A DNA stretch of 64,000 nucleotides from Psoroptes ovis. Taxonomy: Eukaryota > Arthropoda > Arachnida > Sarcoptiformes > Psoroptidae. The notes below the pieces were generated by a model that had not been told where the DNA came from, did no database searches, and worked only from the letters and a program-made list of their open reading frames with translations. The position numbers and the translations under genes are program-made. Below, piece after piece: positions 1 to 11,600 of this stretch (its first letter is position 1; every line of letters starts with the position of its first letter). The stretch covers positions 1,054,001 through 1,118,000 of the forward strand of contig PQWQ01000005.1 of NCBI GenBank assembly GCA_002943765.1, read 5' to 3'.

Positions 1-1178
1 TCCTCACACACTCTTCAAAAATAACACAAGATGCTTTCTTAAGATAGCGATTAATTTTTGAATAATTTTTGTGAATTCGGAATCAATAAAAACCACAATT
101 AATTCAATTGGTGTTTGTCATCAATCGGTTAATCATCGAACAATGAAAGAATAGTCTTTGATTGAAAAATATTGTTTTCGAAGAAGAATATTTTCAAAGC
201 ATTCAAAGAAAACTCAAAATAGAATACGTGTTTTGAAATTTTACTCGTCGTCGTCAATTTTCCAACTTGTAAATCACGTATTTACATCACGGCTATTGTG
301 TCTGTGTGTTTTTATGTGAAAATATGCAATTTTCTCCATTTGGAATTTGAAATTCCAAAATTTAGTGGTTCACAAATGGCAGCAGCGATTCAATTCAATA
401 AGACAGAATCGTCAAACCTCGTGAAAAGTTGTTGCATTAATTCAAGCGCTTCTCAGTGAATTCCCAAGTGTTTTCACCAAGTTATTCTCTCATAGAAATT
501 CTTAAGAATTCTCTGAACAATTCAATTGAATAGATTCAACTACAAATCGAATTGAGAATCGCTGCAACAATTTTTTCAATTACATTTTACATTATATTCT
601 TCAATTGATAATTGATAATTTTTCCTCATTTTTCCTCTCTTTTTTCTCTGTTGATTTTGTTGATTTCAATTTGTTGTTGAACATTTCATAATTCTCCACA
701 CACAAACACAAACACAAACACACAAACGACAAAAATCAATTGAATCGCTCTTCGATTCGATTGAATTGAATTCAATCTCTTTCGTCGATTTCAATCGATG
801 AATCTTCGGTAAATCGAATTTTTCTCAAAATCATCGTAATCACTCTCTTCACACATAGAGAATCGAAGATTTCACAAAATTTACAGATTTCAAAGAAAAG
901 CTTATAGAATTTACAGAATCACATGATTCGTGTATATTTTCCATTTTTTTAGTTTTTGGTAATTCCATTTGAAATACTTGTATTTTTTTTTGGAACTGTT
1001 TACCCCCAAAAATGAAATTCAAAATTCGATTCAATTTTGAAATTCTTGAAAATTTTCATTTTCACCATTTTCAATCTAAATCACACTTGAGTAAATCACA
1101 TGTGAAAAATGAAATAATAATAATCGTAAAATTGATGGAAAAAATAAAAATTGATCCTCGCGTAAACATTCGTATGGT

Positions 1179-1202
1179 GGCCGGCCGGCCGGCCTGCCGG
1201 CC
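1179..1202. repeat. GGCC-repeat cluster
   Basis: Twenty-four bases made almost entirely of GGCC units, self-complementary over most of their length, in sequence that is otherwise strongly AT-rich. Visible directly; function unknown. Confidence 0.8.
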
Positions 1203-2280
1203 TCTCGATCGGTTGTAAATAAGTAGTTTTCGTTGTTGTTACTGCTGCAAATGTGGTAAACAAACAAACAGCCAGCCAAATGGAATCGAATAATTGATAA
1301 ACATCTCAAGTGATTTCGATCGAATTAGTGTATGAAGCGAAATATTTGTTTACCGGGACCCTGGAATTATAAATTTGTTAAATAAATAAATAAATTCAAA
1401 GAATTCAATGATCTCTATTTTTTTTGTGGATAAATTTTCTGAAAATTTTGGCGCCAAATTTTAATTTTCAAATTTCAAGTTTCAAATTTCGTATAATTTT
1501 CATTTTCATTCAGTTCATAGTTGAATTAAAAATTCAATTTGACGATTTTGAACAAAATTACCTTTTGTTCATGCTTTCGCTTTGGTGTTCCGACCACCTA
1601 CCCCTCTTCGAATTTCTGAAAATTTCCCCCGAAATTTTTCTTCTCGTAAATTTTCCTGAATTGAACAATATTTTCAACTGAAAAAAAAGGTTCAATGAAA
1701 CATTCAAATGCCGACAATGCAAATAATGGAGAGAAAATTTCTTGGAAATCATAATTTTTCAGATTCCGTATTGTTTATTTTTTATTGTTTCGGTTTCCCG
1801 AGAATTTATTTAATGATTGCCGAGGTTTTCTTAAATATTTCCATCTTTGAATCATAAATAAGTAATTACCAATGTGGATTACCGATTGAAATTACCGAAT
1901 TTCAAATTTGAATTCTTTGAGTCCAAATTGGCAATTAATATGAGCCTTAAGGACATGGCCCTTTATTCGAACAGGCCATCAGCCAGCCTGTTAGCTTGCT
2001 GTAGCATCGATTAAAACTCGAATTTATTCATATTCAAAACTACCGATCAAATAGTTTAGTTTGAAAGCCACTGAACAATCAATGTGTACACCACAATTGA
2101 TGGCCATAACTACATTCAACCACGATTTGAGTAATTATAAATATTTTTTTGTGAGAAATTTCCATGGAAAAAGTCCATCGATGCTGATGATGATGATGAT
2201 GATGATGATCACAAATGAATTTGAACAAATACAAATACAAAAAAAATACCGAAAAACGATTAATACATTTTGAACGAATA

Positions 2281-2360
2281 TTAAGCTGTCCGAAAAGTTC
2301 ATTCCTATTAATCAAATAGAATTGTTCATGAAAATCGGCCATAACTTTCCGGTCAACCTA
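2281..2360. mobile_element. MITE-like palindromic element, copy 1
   Basis: A near-palindrome of about 80 bp. The left end reads GCTGTCCGAAAAGTTC and the right end is its diverged inverted form (AACTTTCCGGTCAACC). Its interior (TTCATTCC, TTAATCAA, AAAATCGGCC) is shared with the elements at 2922 and 9397. There is no coding capacity. The TTAGGTTG-type end recalls termini of some mariner-type transposons, so a non-autonomous mariner derivative is the likely origin; that origin is inferred. Confidence 0.6.
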
Positions 2361-2921
2361 ATATTTCAAATATTATTTACCATCTTATTATTATTTGTAT
2401 TTGTATTATTATTATTATCATTATAATCATCATTAACCAATATGAATGAATGAATTGATGGTTGAAATGTCGATGAATGTGAATGGTGAATCGAAAAAAA
2501 AATGAAATGAAATGAATGATAATGATTTTGATCATTTTCATTCCTTATTCATTTCATTCATATTTTGGCCATTCATAAATATTGTTTATTTATTTGTTTG
2601 TTTTGTACAATTTTATTTATTTATTCATTTATTTATTTATTCATTTCATTTTTGTATTTTTGTATTGCTATGTATGTGTATGTGTGTATGTATATTCAAT
2701 ACATAGCAAAATGATAATGATGTTTAATACACATCAACAGTAAACAAATAAACAAACAAACAAATAAATACATGTGCATAGACACACACACATTCACATA
2801 GTAAATATGAATTAATATTTTTCACCGAAAAAAAAAATTTATTTTCAACGAAAATCGTCGATTATCGTCGTGTATTTGCGTTTGTTGTTTTGGATATTGT
2901 TGTTTCATCGCATAGAAAATA

Positions 2922-3006
2922 TTAGGGTTGTCCGGAAAGTTTATTCCGCTTAATCAATCGAGATTTCCTGATGAAAATTGGCCAGAATTTTTCGGACGAC
3001 CCTTTC
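2922..3006. mobile_element. MITE-like palindromic element, copy 2
   Basis: Second copy of the family at 2281. It begins TTAGGGTTGTCCGGAAAG and ends with TTTTTCGGACGACCCT, so about the outer 11 bases pair with one mismatch. The interior (TTATTCCGCTTAATCAATCG, then GAAAATTGGCC) aligns with copies 1 and 3. No coding capacity. Confidence 0.65.
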
Positions 3007-3639
3007 GTACATTGTAAATATTACATTGGCGAGAAATAATAAAAAAAAAGAAGAAAAAGAATAACCATTTAACGAAATGCCAGAAATTTTTTCTCCTTCT
3101 TTAATTTTGTTTTTTTTTTTTTCATTCCATTGTAATTCAATGGTGGTGGTTTTCAATTTCACAATCCTTATTTCATCGTTCGTTCTTTGGTTTTGTTGGT
3201 TGGTTGGTTGGTTAATGGTTTTTTTTTCTATAATTTTCGGTGACTCTCTCCCTCTCTCTCTCTCCCTCTCCGCATTCCAAAGAATTTCAAATGTTTCCAC
3301 CAATATGTTTCTTTGAATTCAATTGAATGAATATTTGTGTGTGTGTATGTGTGTGTGCCTTTGAATCGAAGAATAGTATCTCTATGTGTATGTCTTTGAA
3401 TGAATGTATAACCCTCACACACACATAAAATAATTCCCTACAACTAAACATTCGCATATACACACAAATACAAAATGATCATTAAAAAATACATGATGAT
3501 GAATGTGTTTTTCAGTATGAAATGTTTGTATGGAGATGTGTGTGTTTGTGTGTTTCGGTATGTGAGGGTTATACATATGTTCATTTATCTGTATCTGTAT
3601 CTGTTTGTGTGTTCTATTCGTATATATTTGTGAATTGTC

Positions 3640-4320
3640 AATGTTTTGATGTTTTAATCTGTGTAATTCTTTCGATTCTTTTTGTGGTTTTTTTTTGGGG
3701 TTTTTTGTTTGATTTGTGATTCTTTGATTCTTTGATTTCATTTCGTTTCCCCGTTTTTTTCTGATTATTTTTTGCCAATGATTTTCGTTTGTTTGGTTCG
3801 TTGGTTGGTGTTGGTGTTGGTGGATGTATCCACCACATTCATTGATTCTTCTTTGGATTCTTTGGTTCTTCGAATTTCTCTGATTTCTTCTTTGAATTCT
3901 TCGGTTCTTCTTCTTGGATTCTTTGGTTCTTCGAATTTCTTTTTTGGATATTCTTCTTCATTGATGATGATGATGATGATGATCGTATAAATGAAAATTG
4001 AATCAATTCTGTTTTTTTTTTTTTTGTGTACATATACGAATTGATTCATTTCAAATGTTCGAATTGGTTCGTTTTTTTTTTCGTTTTTTTAATGTTCATT
4101 TTGATTGATGATTTATGGTTTTTTCTCCTTTTTGATTTTGTCTTCGAATTCTTTGATTTCTCCTCTGATTTCTTAGCAATTCCATGAATTCTTCTTTGAT
4201 TTCTTGTATTCCTTTGAATTCTGTGAATTTATGTGTTTTTTTTTTGTTCAAAGTTGTACGAAGTTTTTGAATCTGTGAAAATTGATCAAATTGATTTTTT
4301 TTTTTTTTTTTGCTAACCAA
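3640..4320. repeat. T-rich degenerate GATTCTTTG repeat region
   Basis: About 700 bases of strongly T-rich sequence on the + strand, built from imperfect copies of GATTCTTTG and related words. One 25-base segment containing GGATTCTTTGGTTCTTCG occurs twice, at about 3854 and 3915, giving a local 61-bp tandem duplication. The open frames on either strand are low-complexity products of this composition. Confidence 0.6.
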
Positions 4321-4855
4321 GAAAAAAAAGAGAAATAATCAAATTGTCGATGTTTTGTTGTTGGTTTGGTGGATGTTTGTTACAAATTTTGTTCATGTTC
4401 CAAAACATTTGGTTTTGATTGTTTGATTTCTTGGTTTTTTTTGGGAATTTCTCAAAGATTTCAAAGGTTTTTTTTTTGAAAATTTCAAAGGGTTATCGCC
4501 TCTTGTTTTGCCACGGTTTTCGACAGTTTATTTTGAGCCCTAAAATGATCTTTGATTGTATTCGCAACCATTGAAAGGTTTTTAATCAAAAAAAAAAAAA
4601 AAAAAAAAAAAAAATCCAATCATCAAAAGTTGTAATAGGATCGAGAGAGAGAGAGGTTCGACAAGGCGAGAATTTTTTTTCGACACATTCATGAGGATTA
4701 TATCAGTATTGTAAGCCCTATGGCCTAATGCCGGTTCAGTAATGTTTACAGTCTTTTACATGAATACAAATGTTCTTTCTAAGGTCTTAGAACCCTTTGT
4801 TTTTCCGAATGATTCATTCGTTATTAGTGATTCATTGGATGGAAATTTGATTGAA

Positions 4856-4929
4856 TTTTTTTTTTTTTTTTTTTTTTGATTGAAATTTCTGACAATTTTC
4901 AATCAAAAAAAAAAAAAAAAAAAAAAAAA
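4856..4929. repeat. T-tract/A-tract inverted repeat
   Basis: A run of about 22 T followed by GATTGAAA, a short loop, then TTTTCAATC followed by about 25 A. The two arms can pair over roughly 30 bases, giving a long hairpin or cruciform made mostly of A:T pairs. Run lengths may be imprecise if the assembly is uncertain in homopolymers. Confidence 0.75.
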
Positions 4930-5039
4930 TTCATTCCATTATTTCATAATTTTCTGATTGAATGAATTGAATAAATCAATGAATGAATGAATCACAATGA
5001 ATGAATCAATGAATATAATTGATTAACCCTTTACTTACT

Positions 5040-5440
5040 ATTTCAATTATTATTATTATTACTATTATTTCTAGAAGTGTTCCCGGGAAATTATTAATAT
5101 TAATAATATCATTATTATTATTATTATTATTATTAGATATGATTTATTTTTGTTTTAAAATAATAATAATAATAATTGAAATAATAATAATAATCAATTC
5201 TATTCTTAGATATTTCAATTATCATCAATTATTATTATTATTATTATTACTTCTTTTATTATTATTATTATTATTATTGTTTTCTATTTCAATAACTGTA
5301 TATCAATCAATGAAATGAATACATGAATAATGTGTATAATGAACTCATAATATATGTGTGTGTGTGTGTGTGATATATGATTGATGATTTTATTAATAAT
5401 AATAATAATAATAATAAATTCATAGAGATTTTACGAATAA
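5040..5440. repeat. ATT/AAT trinucleotide and TG dinucleotide microsatellites
   Basis: Long stretches of (ATT)n and (AAT)n interrupted by short unique segments, then a (TG)n run at about 5355-5372. The open frame across it codes only for Ile/Leu runs and is not a gene. Confidence 0.7.
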
Positions 5441-5674
5441 TAATAAATCAATTTAATAATCAATTTTTCATTTCATTCCAAATTGAGTGAATTGAAATTG
5501 AAAATTTTCAATTTGAATTCAGTCAATTTTGATTTTCAAAACTGTTTGTGCCCGAAAGACACGTGACCCCATGTGTGTCAATCAATTATTCCATCATTTG
5601 ATTTGATTTATATTTAATTTTTGATTTAAATTAATTGAAATTTCAATTTTTTTATTTCATTTTTCTCGATTCAG

Positions 5675-8600
5675 GCGAAGAGATCAAAGGTCATGATCCA
5701 TCCAATAATATACATCTTATTCAACAACAGCAACAACAACAACATCATCATAATTCACATAATAATAACAATAATAATTATCATATTAACTATCAATCAC
5801 CATCATCAACAATTGCACGCAATTTTTCAACGCAAAATCAATTATCATCAAATGAAGATACGACAACGACGGCTACTATCGATACGAACGGAATGTATGG
5901 CCGTATTGTGACACAAGATCAATTGATGGCTTTAGCAGCTATTCAACAACAACATCATCAACAGCAGCAACAGCAACAACAGTCGCAACAACAACAATCA
6001 AATTCAACGACAACAACATTAACTTCCAATATTTCATCACATTTATTACCTCAATCATCATCATCATCATCATTATCAACGACTAATGTAACGACAACAT
6101 TACAACAACAACCATCATCGGCTATGGTATCATCGAATATTTCAACAAATAATTTTTGTCCTGAAGACAATGATGGTTGTTCAACAACGGTGGCGACAAC
6201 ATCATTAGCGATATTATCTGAAGCGGCTGCCGTTGCAGCAGCGGCCGCAGTAGCTTCATCATCATCAAATCAATTTACGAATAATAATGTACAACAATCA
6301 TCCACCAATATACCACCACCACCACCACCATTATCGCAAGATAATTCGAATCATCTGGTCAACATTATGTCAGCTATATCGACAGCAACAACAACAGCGG
6401 CGATGACCACAACAACGACAACCGCACCTACATCATCATCATCATTGATTTTTGGTCAAAGTTGTAGTAGTAATTGGACTAGTAATTATAATCATAATAA
6501 TTACAACACAGATCCATCAATAATTTCATCATCGCTGCAGCCACAATCATCAAATGATTTGACACAACAACAGCAGCACCAACAACAACAATTAAATGAT
6601 TTAATTAGAACAGATTCATTAAAATTTAATAATAATAATCAATTATCATTAAATCAATCGACAACAGCGCCGTCTACAACGACGATTAAATATCGTGATG
6701 CAACACAAGCACCGATACGAAAATTATCTGTTGATCTCATCAAAACATATAAACACATTAATGAGGTATGTTTTCGATTTATATTTTTTCAAATTTTCAA
6801 TCAAAGGTGTGAAAGGTTGGTGACTCATGTTGTCATCAAGGCTATGTCAACAAGAAGCACAGGACCATGTCATTTTCATTTTCATTTTTTTGTTTCAATG
6901 TCGATTATTGACTGTGACAGCATGAATCCAACGAAATAAAAAAACCTTTTAAATTTATTTTATTTTTTTATTCAAAGGTGTATACCTTTGTGTTCGTTCA
7001 GCTGTTCGTTAGTTAATGTTAGGTGATATATGGATTTTTTTTTTTTTTGTTTTGTTTTTTAAGGGAAACATTGTATCTATTCGTTTGTGTATTCATATCC
7101 CAATTCATCAAAATTTATTTACTGTAAGGTACACATATATGTCAAAGAATATTCTTTTGACATGAATTAATTTTAATTTCATTGAAATCCATTGATTTGC
7201 AGCGAAAAAAATGTAAAAATTCATTCGATTCGATTTACCCATAAATCACGAGGATTTTTTTTTTTTGTTTCGTTTCGTTTCGTTTTGTTTTGTTTTGTTG
7301 TTTAGTTTATTATCCAGGAATTTTCAAAATTCAAAATTCTGTTCCTATTTCTACACCATTTTGGTGTTGATTAGAGGTGATGATGATGAATTTTTTTTCC
7401 TCTTTTTTTTGTCAAAAATATTCAATATTCATTTGAATCAAAATCAAAGAGAGAGAGAGAGAGAGAAAAATGAAAAGAATTTGACATTTTATTATCTCTT
7501 TCATTTAAATTGAAAATCAGGATTCGTGTTTTGGTTGAATGTTATTGAATTTACATGTGTATTTGTTGATATGAATATGAATTTTTTTCACCATTAAATT
7601 TCAATGAAAATCAATGGAACTCTATGAATGAATTAAAATTTGTTGATTTTTTTCGCTTGGTCTCCCCCCATGCACGCATCTCTAGCTTGTTTTCGATGAT
7701 GATAATAACATGAAACCAAACATTTTCATGTCATCGTTGCGTTTTTTTTCAGTGGTGGGGGTGGTGGTTTGGTGTGATATTCCATGGTGTAGTTCAATTG
7801 GTTCGATTGGGTGGTTTAGGCGTGTGTTTGTGTGTGCATGTGGTTGTGATGTATGGCTGATTTGGGTGATGTATGCATGTGGCTGATGTCAATGGTTTGG
7901 GTGGTGGCGAGGATATTTTGCAAAGTTGACGCTGGCTGTGTATTTCCATGTTGGAAAAATTCAGTGATTTAAAATCATTATGATGAACCATTTCGGAGCT
8001 TTGGAATTTGCTTCAAAAGAATTTCACTGAGTGAATTATTGTTTTGAAATTATTTGGATGTTAAACAGACACTTTACACGTTTACACGTACGAATGTTTG
8101 AATGTTTTTAAATGTTTTTACGTGTGTACGTGTCCGTGTGTGTATATCTGTGATTTTTATGATGGCTTTTCACGCATTAGATAACAGGGCCCGAATTTGC
8201 AGCCCAGAATTCTCATTTGAATTACTTTGGCTCGCTCGTTCGCTCGTTCTCATTGAATATGCCAATCACACACACACACACACAAACGCACATTGATACA
8301 TGTGTGAATTGAATAGATAGATATATGTATCATTTGTGTGTTTTTATGTGAAGAATTTTTATTGTGTCGATTTATTCTTTGATTTGATTTGAATTTGAAT
8401 TGGAATTTTTCAAATTTTTTTTTTCAATTTGAAAATTTATCTTTCAAATGATTTGATTTGATTTGATTTATTTGCCATTTGTTTGTTATGTAATGACATT
8501 TGTGGATTTTTTTTTTGGGATTTTTGTCATTTTTTTCGGATGTTTCCAACAAAAATATGGCTGAATATGTATTATCCAGCAAGGCCTCTTGGCCCTTGAT

Positions 8601-11600
8601 TCGCTAAGGTGCTGGCTCACCGTGTTTATGTGTGACAAATGATAATTGATTTCAAGTGTTTTCAATGTGAATGATTTATGTTATTACACACACGATTTTC
8701 AAATCTAAAATTTGATTTTTTTTTATTTTTTTAAATTTATAAAAAATTTTAATTTCAAATCGATGTAATTTTGTTTCAATATTTGTCATATTTAGTCAAT
8801 TGTCAAAAATTTTCATTTGAGAAGGGTCGTTTTCATTGAAAATGAAAATAATTATGCCATTATTGAATGACTTGGCTACCGATTCAGTCATTTAGTCTGA
8901 ATTCACTGCATTTTCGGTTATGTGAAATGTTTGTTCATTTGCATATCAACATTTTGTAATACTTTGTTTATATTTTTGTTGTATCGTTTGCTGCATGTGA
9001 TTAATCAATAATGTAATAATCATTTATTTCATTTTATTTATTCATTCATTCATTCATTCATTCAATCATTTCATTTCATTTCATTTAATCATTCATAAAT
9101 GTGATTATTATCTACGAAGAAGAAATAAAAATAAAAATAAAATTCAAATAATAATTTGTTATCTTTTTTGGCTGCTGCTGCTTCTGCTGCTGTTGTTGTT
9201 GTATTCATTATTATTTGTTTGTGTTGTTATATTATTAGTAATAATAGAATAATGATAATGATGATAATAATAATAATAATAATAATGATTTAGGAAGAAA
9301 TGAAAATAAATGAAATGAATAAATATTAAAATTACCGGTGTATATTATTATCACTTATGAATATATATATGAATGATTTAATATGTGAATATATTTTGGG
9401 TCGTCCGAAAAGTTCATTCCGTTTAATCATTCCAGAGTTGTTAATGAACGTCGGCTAGAACTTTTCGGACAACCGTAATATTAAATGTATGAATAGAGAT
9501 TGTGAATGAATGCGTGATATATGGAAATTTGATCAATTTAATCAGAATTTTTTTTTTCTTTCTCCTTTATTTTTTTCTTTTATTTTCGGTTGTTGTTGAT
9601 CGAATTAATCATTGAAATTATTATTATTATCGTCGTTCATTATTCATTCATTTATTATTATTATTATTATTATTCATTAAGTTGAATAATGATACGGATG
9701 ATTATGATGATGATATACTTTCATATACAATCATCAATGATGATGATGATATATTATATCTAATCACTCGATTGTCTCTGGCTCGGGCCCTGGTTCTCTC
9801 ATTCGATTGTTTTTTTTTCTCTCGCTGGCACGGGCTCTCTCCGGGGCCCAATCGCTCTTTTGCACTCGCTTGTCCCCGTATTGTTTTATTCATTCATGTT
9901 CTCCTTTGATTTTATCTAATTTCATTTGATTTTCTTTGATTATTAATAATAATAATGGTAATAATGAATGATGATAATAATTGGAAATTTATTTTCGTCG
10001 ATTCATTTATTTATTATCATTAAATTATAAATTATATGAATTGAAAATCATTCATTCATATTTTATAATTGATGAATTATAAATAATCAATTGATCATAA
10101 TTGTATGCATAAAGCGAATTATTATTGCCATTAATATCGTTTCGGGTGATATTCTGTGATATATATTCGATGATTATTATCATCATTGATTCGTGTGTGG
10201 AATAATATTCATTTTTCGCTTGATTTTTTTGCCCTTCTCAGTGGAAGAAAATATATTTGGTGATATATGATATATTTTACAGCATCATCATCCATTGTTG
10301 ATTGATGAGATACAAAAATGAACTATGAATCTTTGGACTCCAAAGATTCATAGGAATAAATGAATGAACAAATTGTTTTGTGTTAGTAGTTTCAGCAAGG
10401 CTAAGACCCTTCATTGGATGGTTGTTGATCTTTTGGTTATTTTGACATTTTGTTTTTGATCATTTCTCATTGATTTATTTGTATGAAATGGATGGCCCGC
10501 CGTGAAGAGGTTTTTACGAGAAGATTTTTCCCGAAAAGATTTTCCAAGTCTATGAATAATAATTATTATTATTATAATTTTCGATTGATTGATTTTCGAT
10601 TTTCGATTATTCAAATTTGTATGATTAAAGACGATGTTGATGATGATGATGCTACAATTCACTTGACTTTGTATTATCATTTTGTATAGTTGTAGTATAT
10701 TCGTACCCTTACTATTACTACTATTAGTAGTAATATTAGTCGGCAGCACATAATACACTAATTTGCATATTTATTCGATAGTTATTTATGTTCATAAATA
10801 TTTTTTACACGTTTATGTATGAGTATGTGTCAAAATATGTCTATCGATGATTGATTATATTTGCCCGAATTCATTTTCTTTCTCCAAAAAAAAAAAAAAA
10901 AAAAAAAATTGTCCGAATTATAAGTGAAAATATCCGGAAAAAATATTTATTATAATATCGAATCGAATAATAATCTGTGAGATGTAAAAATTTGAAATTT
11001 GAATACAAGAATGTGAATACGAGAATAGGAATATAAGTATGCCTCTCATTTTTGTGAGCAAGAATGCAAGTAGAATGAATTTTAATATCCTTTTCGAGGG
11101 TTTTCACGGTGAATATTTTCCGATATATTTCAAGTGATAAAGATGAATATTTGTGAATAATAACCCTTTCGGAACTTGGAATTTTTTCGAACCGAATTTT
11201 GTCCTCTTTTTTTTTCCTCCGAAAAAAGATTTCTCCAAAATTAAAAGTCACAGTTCAAAGGTTATCGAAGGGTTAAGGTTAGTAATAGAGTAATTCATTA
11301 GGGCTGCAGAGTCATTCTTGTTGATAATTTTCGGAAAGTTGAATTTTCATTAATGTTCATTTTCATTGAAATTCTGTGAATTTAACATTGAGATTAACAT
11401 TATTATTATTTATTATTATTATGTTAATTAATTAATTTACAAATTAATTAATTGTTTGATTAATTAATGAATTAATTAATTAATTATTTTTAAATTGAAA
11501 TAATGGTGATGTTATTGTGAATAGAATATCATTACATGTTGGTCTTTTGTTTGGATCTAGCCATAACATTGATATAATTAATTGTTGCCATTGTTTTTGT

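Larger units (their letters stand above)
1..5674. other. Non-coding region upstream of the first visible minibrain exon
   Basis: No open frame here looks like a conserved protein. The first ~850 bases are less repetitive than what follows and resemble a 5' untranslated exon; a possible donor (gtaaat) lies at 809, but the reading phase it would give does not join to the exon at 5675, so I do not call a coding exon. The rest is AT-rich with microsatellites, T-rich tracts, a GGCC cluster and two short palindromic elements, listed separately. Because the minibrain exon at 5675 opens with a splice acceptor and no ATG, part or all of this stretch is probably a 5' intron or promoter of that gene. 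That is inference. Confidence 0.5.

Noticed and set aside
376..459. A 27-codon upstream open frame (MAAAIQFNKTESS start)
   Set aside because: Plausible as an upstream ORF in a leader, but there is no evidence that this DNA is transcribed as such, and nothing links it to minibrain in phase.
798..808. Short ATG-to-donor segment (ATGAATCTTCG then gtaaat) as the first coding exon of minibrain
   Set aside because: Joining it to the exon at 5675 puts the reading in the wrong phase and meets a stop within a few codons.
1012..1752. Several 60-85 codon open frames on both strands near the start of the window
   Set aside because: They overlap each other, consist mainly of Phe/Asn/Ile/Leu and have no splice or conservation support.
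2950..4320. Overlapping open frames rich in Lys/Glu/Asn (-) or Phe/Leu/Val (+)
   Set aside because: They are translations of T-rich repeats and (TG)n/(TC)n microsatellites.
11403..11490. TTAATTAA palindromic repeats after the nested kinase as a special terminator
   Set aside because: Simple AT-repeat sequence; the nearby AATAAA is enough to explain 3' end formation.
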